Below, piece after piece: positions 42,891 through 52,436 of a DNA stretch of 64,000 nucleotides. Numbering within the stretch: the stretch's first letter is position 1; every line of letters begins with the position of its first letter. The notes beneath the pieces were generated by a model, which saw only the letters and a list, made by a program, of their open reading frames with translations, was not told where the DNA came from and did no database searches. A program made the position numbers and the translations under genes. The DNA comes from Streptomyces sp. Ag109_O5-10 (GTDB lineage Bacteria; Actinomycetota; Actinomycetes; Streptomycetales; Streptomycetaceae), in contig NZ_FNTQ01000001.1 in NCBI RefSeq assembly GCF_900105755.1, positions 8,370,001-8,434,000 of the forward strand, in the 5' to 3' direction.

Positions 42891-43394
42891 TCACGGCTCG
42901 GTGATTCCGGTCGGGGCGGGCCACAGGGGTGTGCGGCGCACGCCGGTCCTCGCGGACCACACCGTGGCGTCCGGCAGGACGGGCGCGGCGCCGGGGCGCT
43001 CGGACCGGTGGTGGCAGTCCCGGGGCCGGAGCCGCTCCCGAGCACACTGGATGGTCGCCCGGGGGCGCGCGGGTCTGAGGTCGCAGGCGTGCGCCAGGTC
43101 CGAGAAGCCGCCGATGTCGATGTGCACGGCGATGTCCGCCGTCCGGGCCTCGACAGCGGCTCTGCCGCGACGTCTCAGCCGAGTGCCGCTCCCCGGTGTC
43201 GCCAAGGCGGGCAGGGGCGGGCGCCCACTCGGCATCGTCCCGCGCCGCGCCGGCCTGGGCGTCTTCGCGGGCCTGCTGGGTGACCACGACGACCGCACAC
43301 CGGCCTCGGCGACTTCGACGGCCGCTCGGAGGCCTGACGCACCGGTTCCCACCACTGGGACGGACGTGGTGAGCTGGTGTCCGAGCGAAGACAT
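42891..43394 (-). pseudogene. Remnant of a fumarate-reductase-like flavoprotein
   Basis: The start (TTSVPVVGTGASGLRAAVEVAEAG) matches the FAD-binding start of the flavoprotein at 25326-27068. The end matches its C-terminal domain (HIDIGGFSDLAHACDL against HPDIAGFQDLAHAFDL, then CHHRSER against CHNRSDY, and a late PTGIT). The several hundred residues in between, including the catalytic domain, are deleted. The promoter remains exact at 43440-43466. It stands upstream of an NmrA gene on the same strand, as the intact flavoprotein does. Confidence 0.88.
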
Positions 43395-43439
43395 GGGTCC
43401 TCCTATGACAGCGCACGGACAGGATCATTGGTTGGGATG

Positions 43440-43466
43440 GACCGGACAGGGCCCCGATTTGTGACA
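43440..43466 (-). promoter_or_regulatory. ECF41-type promoter before the flavoprotein remnant
   Basis: Minus strand TGTCACA (43466-43460), 16 bases, CGGTC with GGTC at 43443-43440. Exact, 45 bases before the remnant start. Confidence 0.8.
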
Positions 43467-43611
43467 ACCTCAGCGTGTTTCCGGGCGTGGAAGTAGTCAC
43501 ACCGTTTGTCCGCACCGCGGGGGAGGGGCCGCGGGTACCGTGACAAGGATTCTTCCGAACACCGCTGTGGGAGCACTGTTCTCCCCGGATCCCGCCGAGG
43601 AGCCGAGTCGC

Positions 43612-46392
43612 ATGATCGCCAGCCCGCTTCCCGCTCTGGTCGGCCGGCAGCGTGAGTGCACGGCGCTCGACGACCTGCTGGCCGGCCTTCAGGCCGGCGG
43701 TTCCCGCGTCACGGTCGTCCGGGGCGAGGCGGGCATCGGCAAGTCGGTGCTGCTGGAGTACACGGCTGCGCGGGCTTCCCGGGTGCAGGTGACCTGGGCG
43801 CGCGGTGTCGAGGCCGACATGGAGCTCCCTTACGCGAGTCTGCACCAGGTGTGCGCGCCGTTCCTGGACGGTGTCGAAGAACTGCCGCAACCCCAACGTG
43901 ACGCCCTGCGCGTGGCATTCGGGACGGCGGTCGGCGATCCGCCCGACCGTTTCCTGGTCGGCCTCGCCGTTCTGACCCTGCTCACCCGCGCCTCGGAGAC
44001 CCGGCCGGTGCTGGTGCTGGTGGACGACGCCCAGTGGCTGGATCAAGTGTCGTTGCAGACACTTGAGTTCGTGGCCCGGCGACTTCTCGCGGAGCCGGTC
44101 GCCATGGTGTTCGCGGTGCGCGACCCCGAGGGGCAGTCCGCGCTCGCGGGCCTGCCGGCGCTGCAACTGGGGGGACTTGACGCCGCCTCGGCCGGGGAAC
44201 TCCTGGAGGGAGCTGTGGGGGGACGGTTGGAGGAGCGGGTCCGGGACCGGTTCGTGGCCGAGACACACGGCAACCCGCTCGCACTGCTGGAATTCTCCCG
44301 CGGCCGCAGCGCCGCCGAACTGGCCTACGGCGTCGACGCGTCGAGTGCCCCGGTCGTCCAAGGGCCGGTGGCCAGCCGTGTCGAGCGTGATTTCGCCGCA
44401 CGGCTCGGCGCGCTGCCGGCCGCGACCCGCACCCTGCTTCTGATCGCTGCGGCGGAACCGGTGGGCGACGTGCGCCTGTTGATCCGCGCGGCCGCTTCCC
44501 TCGGCATCACTCCGGACGCCGCACCGGCCAAGGCGGCCGGCCTGATCGAGTTCGGCGAGCCCGTACGGTTCCGGCACCCGCTGGTCCGTTCGGCGGTCTA
44601 CCACGGAGCCGAGCCGGAGGATCGACGTGCGGTGCACCGGGCCCTGGCCGAGGCCACGGACCCCCTCCTGGACCCTGACCGGCGCGCCTGGCACGCCGCG
44701 CAGGCGGCCGACGGGCCGGACGAGGAGGTCGCCGCGGGACTGGAGCAGGCCGCCGACCGTGCCCGGCAGCGCGGGGGCATCGCGGCCGAGGCGGTTCTGC
44801 TGGAACGCGCGGTGGAGGTGACGCCCGATCCCTGGCCGCGCGGGCGCCGGGCCCTTGCGGCGGCCGAGGCGCACTTCTCGGCCGCCGCGCCCGAACGGGC
44901 CACGGAATTGGCCGCGGTGGCCGACCTGTATCCCCTCAGCGTCCTGGACCGGGCCCGCCTGGCACGTCTGCGGGCCAGAATCCTGTTCGCCCGCAGCCGC
45001 AGCGACGAGGCGGCACCACTGCTCCTGGACGCGGCGGCACAGTTCACCGCGGCCGGATCTCCCCTGGCGCGGGAGACGTACCTGGAGGCGATCAGCGCGA
45101 CCATCTTCGCCGGCCGGGTCCATGGTCCGACAGGCGCCCGCGCCGCGGCGATAGCGGCCCGCGCGTCCGGGGCGCCCTCCTCGGGATCCAGGGCCGCGGA
45201 CGCTCTCCTGGACGGTGTGGCGGCCCTGCTCGCGGACGGCCCGGAGACGGCCGTCCCGGCCCTGCGCGAGGCACTCGACCTGCTCGAGCACGAAGAGCTC
45301 CACACCCGGGAGGCGACCGTACGGTGGCTGCTGCTGGCTCCCGTCGCGCTCGAGTCGTTCATCCACTGGGCCTGGGACCTGCATGCCTGGGACACACTCT
45401 CGACTCGCGCAGTGCGTCTGGCCCGCGACATCGGAGCACTCGGCAGCCTGCCGCCGGCTCTGATCTACGCGGGCGGGGTGCACATCCACTACGGCGACTT
45501 CGCCGAGGCCGACCGGATGATCGACGAAGCCGACGCGATCGCCACCGCGACCGGCCACGCCCCGCACAAGTACGCCGCGCTCGTCCTGGCCGCGTGGCGG
45601 GGTGAAGCGGATGTCGCCGCCGGCATCATCGAAGAAGCCAGAGAGCGCGCCGTGCAGCGGGGCGAAGTATCCCTGCTCGGTGCCATGGGCTACATCCAGG
45701 GCGTGCTCTTCAACGGACTGGCCCGCTACGAAGAGGCGATCGAAGCCGCCCGCACCGGTATCGAGCACGACGGGTTCAACTTCACCGGTCTGTCGCTGGT
45801 CGAACATGTGGAGGCCGCGACGCGTTGCGGTGAACTCGACCAGGCTCGGGCCTCGTTGGCCCGCCTCACCGAACTCACCCGCGCCACCGACTCCGGGTGG
45901 GCGCGGGGTGCGAGGGCTCGCAGTGAGGCGCTGCTGGCCGACGGTGAGGCGGCCGACCGCCTGTACCGCACGGCGATCCGGGAATTCGGCCGCGGCGGGG
46001 TTGTCGTCGAGGTGGCACGCACCCACCTGCTGTACGGCGAGTGGCTGCGGCGCGCACAGCGCCGCGCGCAGGCCCGCGAGCATCTCCGCACGGCCTACGA
46101 CATGTTCGGCGCGATGCCGGCTCACGCGTTCGCCGAACGGGCCCGCCGTGAGCTGATCGCCACCGGCGAGCAGGTGACCGCGCGGGAGACCACACCGGAG
46201 AACGCTCTCACCCCGCAGGAGTCGCAGGTCGCGGCCCTCGCCGCCGACGGCATGACGAACGCGCGGATCGGCGCGGAGCTGTTCATCAGCCCCCATACCG
46301 TGGAATGGCACCTGCGGAAGGTCTACGTGAAGCTCGGCATCAGCTCCCGCCGAGCCCTTCCGGACGTCCTCGACATCGCACGGGCACGGTGA
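43612..46392 (+). CDS. LAL-type LuxR family ATP-binding regulator, second copy
   Basis: A 926-residue LAL regulator. Walker A GEAGIGKS is near residue 41, Walker B with VLVDDAQWLD near residue 130, a long helical TPR-like middle follows, and the C-terminal HTH (LTPQESQVAALAADGMTNARIGAELFISPHTVEWHLRKVYVKLGI) is intact. It is similar over its whole length to the regulator at 7930-10695. ATG 43612 follows GAGGAG and starts the conserved region. It is divergent from the flavoprotein remnant. No island promoter is found for it; an AGTCACA at 43495-43501 has no -10. Its target genes are unknown. Confidence 0.92.
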   Translation: MIASPLPALVGRQRECTALDDLLAGLQAGGSRVTVVRGEAGIGKSVLLEYTAARASRVQVTWARGVEADMELPYASLHQVCAPFLDGVEELPQPQRDALRVAFGTAVGDPPDRFLVGLAVLTLLTRASETRPVLVLVDDAQWLDQVSLQTLEFVARRLLAEPVAMVFAVRDPEGQSALAGLPALQLGGLDAASAGELLEGAVGGRLEERVRDRFVAETHGNPLALLEFSRGRSAAELAYGVDASSAPVVQGPVASRVERDFAARLGALPAATRTLLLIAAAEPVGDVRLLIRAAASLGITPDAAPAKAAGLIEFGEPVRFRHPLVRSAVYHGAEPEDRRAVHRALAEATDPLLDPDRRAWHAAQAADGPDEEVAAGLEQAADRARQRGGIAAEAVLLERAVEVTPDPWPRGRRALAAAEAHFSAAAPERATELAAVADLYPLSVLDRARLARLRARILFARSRSDEAAPLLLDAAAQFTAAGSPLARETYLEAISATIFAGRVHGPTGARAAAIAARASGAPSSGSRAADALLDGVAALLADGPETAVPALREALDLLEHEELHTREATVRWLLLAPVALESFIHWAWDLHAWDTLSTRAVRLARDIGALGSLPPALIYAGGVHIHYGDFAEADRMIDEADAIATATGHAPHKYAALVLAAWRGEADVAAGIIEEARERAVQRGEVSLLGAMGYIQGVLFNGLARYEEAIEAARTGIEHDGFNFTGLSLVEHVEAATRCGELDQARASLARLTELTRATDSGWARGARARSEALLADGEAADRLYRTAIREFGRGGVVVEVARTHLLYGEWLRRAQRRAQAREHLRTAYDMFGAMPAHAFAERARRELIATGEQVTARETTPENALTPQESQVAALAADGMTNARIGAELFISPHTVEWHLRKVYVKLGISSRRALPDVLDIARAR

Positions 46393-46771
46393 GTCAGAAC
46401 CGACAGCCATCACGAACCCGCGGGGGCCGCGCGCCTATGGGTGACGGCATACAGCGCCTGGATCCGATGCGCTCGGTCCAGCCGCACGAGGGCGGTCACC
46501 GCCTCGCGCAGGCGAGGAACGAGGCAGGCCTCGCCCCACCTCGTGATGGGCGACGGGTGTGCACGAGGCGGGGCGTGGGTGATCCTCGCCGACCCGGCCG
46601 GACGTCGCTCGTGGACCGGAATTGCCGACGCGATGAGACGTCGTCGAACAGGAGTCGCCTGCACCATCAGTCAGAGTGTGACGGACACCGCAGATGGCGT
46701 TCACGCCCCTGCGCTGCCCACCCTTGCGCCGCGAGACGGCACCCTGTCCCCAGTCGTACGAGAGGAACACT
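46393..46771. other. Intergenic stretch without a recognisable gene
   Basis: 379 bases between the LAL regulator and the permease. No credible gene, terminator with T-run or island promoter element is seen. A TGTGACG at 46676-46682 lacks a partner -10. Confidence 0.6.
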
Positions 46772-49114
46772 GTGAGCCCACCCGCACGTCGGCGCCTCGG
46801 AGCTCTCCGCGCGCTCGCCCTCGGCGCTCGACTCGCACTCTTCGGCGGGCGGGGCAGCGCGATCCGTACGTCTCTTACAGCTGTCGGCGTGGGGCTGGGG
46901 GTGGCAATGTTGCTGTTCGCCGCGTCGGTGCCGACCGTCAGACACCACCGGGACCAGCGGATCCACCACCGCATCGATGTCAACCTCAGCGACCGCGCCA
47001 TCACGCGCTCGGATCACACCGTTCTTGTCAGGGACATCGACACCGTGTTCCGGGGCGAGAAGATCCGAGGGCGCATGGTGCAGCCGGAGGGGCCTGCGGC
47101 ACCGCTGCCGCCCGGAGTCCAGCGCTACCCACGCCCCGGGGACATGGTCGTCTCTCCTGCACTGCACAAACTGCTGGCCGCACCGGGAGACGGCCTGCTG
47201 CGCGAGCGCCTCGCCCATCCCGTCGCGGGTGAGATCGGCGATGCAGGTCTGCTCGACCCGGGCGAGCACGTCTTCTATCTGGTCGCGAACCACATGGCGG
47301 CCGATGCTGGGCCAACGCGACGGCTCGACCACTTCGGCAAGGCCTACGCGAAGAAGCCCCTTCCCCCCGAACTCGTCCTCGTCTGCATCGCAGGAATCGT
47401 CGTCCTGCTCCTCCCCGTCGGTGTTTTCATCGCCGCGGCCGTACGGTTCGGTGGTGAGCGACGGGACCGGCGGCTGGCCGCCCTGCGCCTGGTCGGCGCG
47501 AACCGCGGGATGACCGCCACCATCGCCGCAGGCGAGGTGGCGCTCAGCACACTGGCAGGTATCGCCCTGGGTGCGGTCCTCTTCATGACGGGGCGTCAGT
47601 TCGCCGGAACGGTGGAGATACAGGGGCTCGGTGTCTTCACCGAAGATCTCACGCCACAGCCCCTGCTGGCGGCGCTCGTGGTCGTCGCCGTACTCACGCT
47701 CTCCCTCGGCATCACACAACTGTCGATGCACAAGGTGGCCGTAGAGCCCCTCGGAGTCGTCCGGAAGTCCGGCAGCATCTCGCGACGCCTGTGGTGGCGC
47801 ATAGCACTTCCCCTGCTCGGACTGATTTTGCTGCGGATCTCCGTACGCAGCCCTGCCGACCTGCACGGCACCTCCGGTGTCGTCCTGGTGCTCATCGGCA
47901 TCCTCGCGCTGCTCGTCGGAGTCACCGCGGTGCTGCCGTGGGCCGTGGAGCGCCTCACCCGACTGTTCGGCGGCTTCGGCCCGCTGCCTTGGCAACTAGC
48001 GCTGCGCGGCCTGCAGTTGAACGGCGACTCCGCCACCCGCTCGGTCAACGGAATCGCGGTTGCCGTGGCGGGGGCCGTGGCCCTCCAGACCCTCCTCACC
48101 GGACTCTCGCAGAACCCGGTGGACAGCACCGCCCGAGGGGCACACGGCCCCTCCGCCTCCACACGCGTCGCTGTCGCCCGCCTCGACGACGGCGGGACGC
48201 GAGGGACGCAGTACGCCCCGGTGCTCGCCACGACTCCTGGTGTCCGACGGGCGATCGAGTTCGAGGAGTTGTCGGTGAGCCCCCTGAACGGTGGGTTCCC
48301 TCAGACCGTCCTCATCGCCGACTGCGCTCGTCTGCGCCTGCTGGCACAGTTGCCTTCCTGTTCGGACGGGGACGCCTTTCTCACCGCTCCTCCGGCCACA
48401 GACACCATGCCCGACATGTCCACGTGGGCGACCGGCACGAAACTGCGCATGGACATGTACGGCCCCCACTGGACAGTGCCGCACATCACCGCAACGGTCC
48501 GTGCGACCCCCGCCTGTCCGGCAGAGGTTTCCTCTGAACGGACCCTGCTGGCCACTCCCTGGGCGGCCGGGCACACCGCCGTCGCACACGCCGTCAGCAC
48601 GGTCAGCCTCACCTACGCGACCGGGTTCAAAGACGTGCAGGACCACATCCGCACCGCGGCAGCACGGCTCGACCCGGCCTTCAGCGTCGACTTTCCTGGA
48701 AAGTCCCAGGGCGACCCTGCCCTCGACGGAGTCAGGCGGGCCCTGCTGGCCGGGGTAACCGCGGTGCTGGTACTGATCGCAGCGAGCATGCTGCTCGGTG
48801 CGCTCGAACAGGTCCGCGAGCGCGCACGAGTCCTGTCCGTACTCGTCGCGTTCGGCACGCCCCGTCGTACGCTCGCCACATCCGTCCTCTTGCAGTCCGT
48901 ACTCCCCGTCGGACTTGGTCTGCTCGTGGCGGAGTCGATCGGGACGGCCCTCGGCAGCACGCTGCTCGATCTCGCCGGAAGGCCTGTGACGCACAACTGG
49001 AGCACCCTGCTGGCCATAGCCGGCATCGGGGCGGCCGTCTCCCTCGGTGCCACCCTGTTGACCCTGCCGGCACTGTGGCGTTCGACGCGACCGCAGGGAC
49101 TACGTCATGAGTGA
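46772..49114 (+). CDS. FtsX-like ABC transporter permease
   Basis: A 780-residue permease of the MacB/FtsX type. A first membrane helix lies at about residues 28-48. An extracellular loop follows, then a three-helix FtsX block near residues 205-330 (VCIAGIVVLLLPVGVFIAAAVRFGGERRDRRLAALRLVGANRG). A second half with a second extracellular part follows, and a final FtsX block near residues 655-770 (VLSVLVAFGTPRRTLATSVLLQSVLPVGLGLLVAESIG). Such proteins need an ATPase, which is not adjacent. GTG 46772 follows GAGAGGAAC. The exported substrate is unknown; in Streptomyces relatives sit next to peptide or lipid export ATPases. Confidence 0.88.
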   Translation: MSPPARRRLGALRALALGARLALFGGRGSAIRTSLTAVGVGLGVAMLLFAASVPTVRHHRDQRIHHRIDVNLSDRAITRSDHTVLVRDIDTVFRGEKIRGRMVQPEGPAAPLPPGVQRYPRPGDMVVSPALHKLLAAPGDGLLRERLAHPVAGEIGDAGLLDPGEHVFYLVANHMAADAGPTRRLDHFGKAYAKKPLPPELVLVCIAGIVVLLLPVGVFIAAAVRFGGERRDRRLAALRLVGANRGMTATIAAGEVALSTLAGIALGAVLFMTGRQFAGTVEIQGLGVFTEDLTPQPLLAALVVVAVLTLSLGITQLSMHKVAVEPLGVVRKSGSISRRLWWRIALPLLGLILLRISVRSPADLHGTSGVVLVLIGILALLVGVTAVLPWAVERLTRLFGGFGPLPWQLALRGLQLNGDSATRSVNGIAVAVAGAVALQTLLTGLSQNPVDSTARGAHGPSASTRVAVARLDDGGTRGTQYAPVLATTPGVRRAIEFEELSVSPLNGGFPQTVLIADCARLRLLAQLPSCSDGDAFLTAPPATDTMPDMSTWATGTKLRMDMYGPHWTVPHITATVRATPACPAEVSSERTLLATPWAAGHTAVAHAVSTVSLTYATGFKDVQDHIRTAAARLDPAFSVDFPGKSQGDPALDGVRRALLAGVTAVLVLIAASMLLGALEQVRERARVLSVLVAFGTPRRTLATSVLLQSVLPVGLGLLVAESIGTALGSTLLDLAGRPVTHNWSTLLAIAGIGAAVSLGATLLTLPALWRSTRPQGLRHE

Positions 49115-49307
49115 ATCGCCCCCCGGCCGCGCCACGTAAGGCGACCGGATGGAGGGTGCCTTCGGGAGCCCGAACGCCGGCCGCCCTCGGACTTCCGAAG
49201 ACGGCGATGATCCGCGCTGCGGAGGACAGCCATGGCCGCGGAACGCCGGCCGCAACCACGACGCACACTGTGGTGTGCAGAATCACGAGATGAGGAAGAC
49301 AGCGGCA

Positions 49308-50141
49308 ATGGTGGATCCGGCAAGCCCGATCGGCACGTCGAACAACGCGACACGAAGCACTGAGGCTTCGCGGGAACCTGGCGCCATGGCCTCGGTGTTC
49401 GCCAACTTCCGTCAGTACCTCATGGGATGGGGCACACAGAGCCGAGCGGGCAACACCGTCGACCGGTTCCGCAGCGGGCTTGCCACCCCGCAGTTCAACG
49501 GCGTCGTACGCGTACGGTCGGTGTCCGCGGACGAGGCGGACGTGACGGCCGTCCGCAAGGAGTTCGCGAACGTTCCCTGGTGGTGGTGGGTCGGACCCGA
49601 CAGCCCCGAGGACACCGCCGACGTCCTGCGGTGCCATGGTGGACGAGAGCTCACGGTTCTCCCCGTGATGGTGCTCCCGCTCGACGAACCGGTCGACCCG
49701 GGCACGGTCCCGCGCACCGCTCGCACCGGTGTGCGAGTGGAGTCGGTACGGGACGACGAACGGCTGGCCGAGTTGGTCCGGACGTACCGGGCCTCGATGG
49801 GTGTCGATCCCCGGCTGGAGGCGGAGATGGTGCGCATCGAGTCGCGGCGCGCGGACAACGCCGACATCATCCGGCTGGCCGCCGTGCTGGACGGCCGAGT
49901 GGTCGGGACGACCGTGGTGATCACCGCCCACGGGGTGGCCGGGATCTTCCTCGTCCACGTGAGCGAAGCACATCGCCGGCGGGGCGTCGGTGCGGCCCTG
50001 ACGGCCACCGCGCTCCAGGTGGGGAGGGAGCGCGGGATGCGCTGCGCCGCGCTGGTGGCCAGCCCTGCGGGCGAACCGTTGTACCGGCGTTTCGGCTTCA
50101 CGACGACATCCGAGTACCGGCTGTTCGCCTTCCCCGCCTGA
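49308..50141 (+). CDS. GNAT family N-acetyltransferase, two-domain
   Basis: A 277-residue protein. The C-terminal half carries the GNAT core: GVAGIFLVHVSEAHRRRGVGAALTATALQVGRERG near residues 200-235 holds the RRRGVG acetyl-CoA turn, and EPLYRRFGFTTTSEYRLF closes it. The N-terminal half (VRVRSVSADEADVTAVRKEFANVPWWWWVGPDSPED) resembles a degenerate second GNAT fold. ATG 49308 is chosen because GAGGAAG precedes it by 9 bases; ATG 49290 is an alternative. No island promoter is seen. The substrate is unknown. Confidence 0.85.
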   Translation: MVDPASPIGTSNNATRSTEASREPGAMASVFANFRQYLMGWGTQSRAGNTVDRFRSGLATPQFNGVVRVRSVSADEADVTAVRKEFANVPWWWWVGPDSPEDTADVLRCHGGRELTVLPVMVLPLDEPVDPGTVPRTARTGVRVESVRDDERLAELVRTYRASMGVDPRLEAEMVRIESRRADNADIIRLAAVLDGRVVGTTVVITAHGVAGIFLVHVSEAHRRRGVGAALTATALQVGRERGMRCAALVASPAGEPLYRRFGFTTTSEYRLFAFPA

Positions 50142-50498
50142 GCCGCGGCCGGCCCGGATACGGAATACGCCGTGCCCCTCCAACCTGCATGCCGGCGCCG
50201 CCGCTCGTTCGCCCGGCCGGCGGGTCGCGCCGGGACTTCGCCTGCGGGGAGGGCCGGTCAGGCCGGCGAGCTCACCGCGCGCGCCTCCCCCGACGAGGAC
50301 GTCCTCTGCACCTCCGGCCGGGCATTCGAGCGCGCCTTCATCCTGCAGTTCTTCGGCTGACTCCTCGACTGCGGCGCCGGCCAGTGGTCCAACAGGATGT
50401 ACACCATCCAGTACGGCCCCCGCACGTCCCTGATCTATGAAACTGACATGCGGGTGAAGAGGGCGCGCCCGCAGCCCTGGCACGTGATCCGGCCACCG
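50142..50498. other. Intergenic stretch with coding-like scraps
   Basis: On the plus strand, 50320-50480 reads across a stop as a protein-like run (AFILQFFG, then LLDCGAGQWSNRMYTIQYGPRTSLIYETDMRVK). It may be the remnant of a decayed gene, but no family is recognised and no start is present. Confidence 0.35.
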
Positions 50499-50525
50499 TG
50501 TCACACCGAGTGCCGACGACCGGTC
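50499..50525 (+). promoter_or_regulatory. ECF41-type promoter of the NADH dehydrogenase gene
   Basis: TGTCACA (50499-50505), 16 bases, CGGTC with GGTC at 50522-50525. Exact; 35 bases before the GTG at 50561. Confidence 0.83.
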
Positions 50526-50560
50526 TAGAGGGTGAGGACCGAGAGGGAACAGAGGACACC

Positions 50561-51919
50561 GTGCGTGAGATCTTGATCGTGGGTGGCGGGTACGCGGGCT
50601 TCTACACCGCGTGGGGTCTGGAGAAGAGGCTGCGGCCGGGCGAGGCGCGCGTCACCGTCGTCGACCCCCGCCCGTACATGACGTACCAGCCCTTCCTGCC
50701 CGAGGTCGTGGCCGGTTCGGTGGAGGCCCGGCACGCTGCGGTCTCGCTCCGCCGTCACCTCCACTCCACGCGTCTGGTGGCGGGCTCGGTGACCGAGATC
50801 CGCCACAGCGCGCGCACGGTCACGGTCCGACCGGAGTCCGGGCCATCCCTCGACCTGCACTACGACGTGCTGGTGGTGACGGCGGGGGCGGTCACCCGGA
50901 CCTTCCCGATCCCGGGGCTGAGCGATCAGGCGTACGGACTCAAGCACGTCGAGGAGGCGGTGGCGATCCGCGACCGCCTCCTCACCTCGTTCGACCGTGC
51001 GGCCGGTCTGCCGCGCGGGCCCGAACGCACCAAACTGCTCACCGTCACCGTCGTCGGTGGCGGATTCTCCGGAGTGGAGGGATTCGGTGAGCTGCTGGCC
51101 CTGGCGACCGCGTTGCTCAAGCAGTACCCGGAGATCGGCGCGGACGAACCGGTCTTCCACCTGGTCGAGGCACGGGACCGCATCCTGCCCGAGGTCGCGG
51201 ACCGGCCGGGCGCCTGGGTGGTGCGTTCGCTGGAGAAGCGGGGGGCGCGGGTGCACCTGAACACCCAGCTGGTCTCCGCCGAGGACGGCCGGGTGCGGCT
51301 GTCGGACGGCACCGAGTACGACTCTGGCCTGCTGGTGTGGACGGCCGGCAACGCCGCCAACCCGATCGTGCACAACCACAGCGACCTGCCCGTCGACGAG
51401 CGGGGCCTGCTCACCGTACAGGCGGATCTGCGGGTCACCAAGGACACCGAGGTGGTGCCCGACGCCTGGGCGGCGGGGGACGACGCCTCGGTGCCCGATC
51501 TCGCGGCCGGGAGGCCGGGCGTGTACACCGTGCCCAACGCCCAGCACGCCGTCCGCCAGGGCAAGCTGCTGACGAAGAACATCCTGGCGTCGCTGCGCGG
51601 CCGTCCGACCAAGGACTACGTGCACCGCAGTCTCGGTGTGGTGGCCACACTCGGGCTCGGCCGTGGCATCTTCCAGTACCGGGGCCTGGTCATCAAGGGG
51701 TTCCCCGCCTGGCTGATGCACCGTGGCTACCACGTTCTGGCCATACCGAGCTGGGAGCGCAAGACGCGTGTGTTCGCCGTGTGGGTGACGGCCCTTCTCT
51801 ACGGCCGCGACATCGTGTCGCTGGCGTCGGTGCAGCACCCGAGGCAGGCATTCGTCTCCCGCGGCGAACCGCGCCGAGGAGAGGAGCCCGCAGGGCCCGG
51901 AGGCCGGCTCACGGCATGA
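50561..51919 (+). CDS. Type II NADH:quinone oxidoreductase-like flavoprotein
   Basis: A 452-residue two-dinucleotide-fold flavoprotein. The FAD motif (ILIVGGGYAGFYTA) is at residues 4-17. The second fold (VTVVGGGFSGVEGFGEL) is near residue 165. The quinone-side region AGDDASVPDL follows, with the C-terminal part typical of NDH-2 (LGLGRGIFQYRGLVIKGFPAWLMHRGYHV). The enzyme passes electrons from NADH to menaquinone without pumping protons. It starts with GTG 50561 after AGAGGACACC. Its exact TGTCACA-type promoter, with the orphan cytochrome b and mini cytochrome b under the same promoter type, suggests a regulated alternative electron path. Confidence 0.92.
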   Translation: MREILIVGGGYAGFYTAWGLEKRLRPGEARVTVVDPRPYMTYQPFLPEVVAGSVEARHAAVSLRRHLHSTRLVAGSVTEIRHSARTVTVRPESGPSLDLHYDVLVVTAGAVTRTFPIPGLSDQAYGLKHVEEAVAIRDRLLTSFDRAAGLPRGPERTKLLTVTVVGGGFSGVEGFGELLALATALLKQYPEIGADEPVFHLVEARDRILPEVADRPGAWVVRSLEKRGARVHLNTQLVSAEDGRVRLSDGTEYDSGLLVWTAGNAANPIVHNHSDLPVDERGLLTVQADLRVTKDTEVVPDAWAAGDDASVPDLAAGRPGVYTVPNAQHAVRQGKLLTKNILASLRGRPTKDYVHRSLGVVATLGLGRGIFQYRGLVIKGFPAWLMHRGYHVLAIPSWERKTRVFAVWVTALLYGRDIVSLASVQHPRQAFVSRGEPRRGEEPAGPGGRLTA

Positions 51920-52300
51920 CGGCGCGGTACAGTCCGCGACCGGCCCGCTGGACGCGCGAGGCGCCGACGAGGCGGTCGAGCGTGCTGCGGACGGTGTTGA
52001 TGCTGCCGCTGTCGGTGCCGCGTCCCAGAGCCGACGCGACGTCGCGGGCGCGGACCTCGGTGCGGCCCGGAGCGTGCTCACCCTGCTCCGCGCCCAGCCG
52101 CGGACATCGCGGACACCTGGCCGGTCAACGGACGCGCCGGGTTGGTCCTCCGGCACCGGGGCCGGTCGGCGCGGTCATCACCCTCGACCCGGACCCGGTC
52201 CGCAACCGCGACGACGAGGGTCCGTCGTGACCGTGCGCGCACAGTTCCTCCGCGGCCTCGCCGGCGGCCGGACCACGCCCTCGACGACCACGAACGTCTT
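51917..52300 (-). pseudogene. Decayed winged-helix DNA-binding protein
   Basis: The minus-strand frame ending at 51917 reads VRARDVASALGRGTDSGSINTVRSTLDRLVGASRVQRAGRGLYRAV. That is the C-terminal winged helix of a small regulator family common in Streptomyces. A stop codon interrupts the same frame near 52126, and parts of the preceding sequence continue in another frame up to about 52300. It is therefore a broken gene. The rest of the gap to 52436 holds nothing recognisable. Confidence 0.6.
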
Positions 52301-52436
52301 CACATGCGACGCATTGCATCCCGTCCCAGTCGGTGTGGCACACACGGCGAACCGTGCGGTGGGGACGTGCGGATGACCGCGCGGAGGGCCGGGTTGTGGC
52401 GGTGCGGCACCCGAGGGGCTCTTGAGGTGCGGCGTC

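Noticed and set aside
42751..46413. Minus-strand open frame of 1220 codons opposite the LAL regulator
   Set aside because: An antisense artefact of high GC at third positions; it has no family features and the plus-strand LAL protein is certain.
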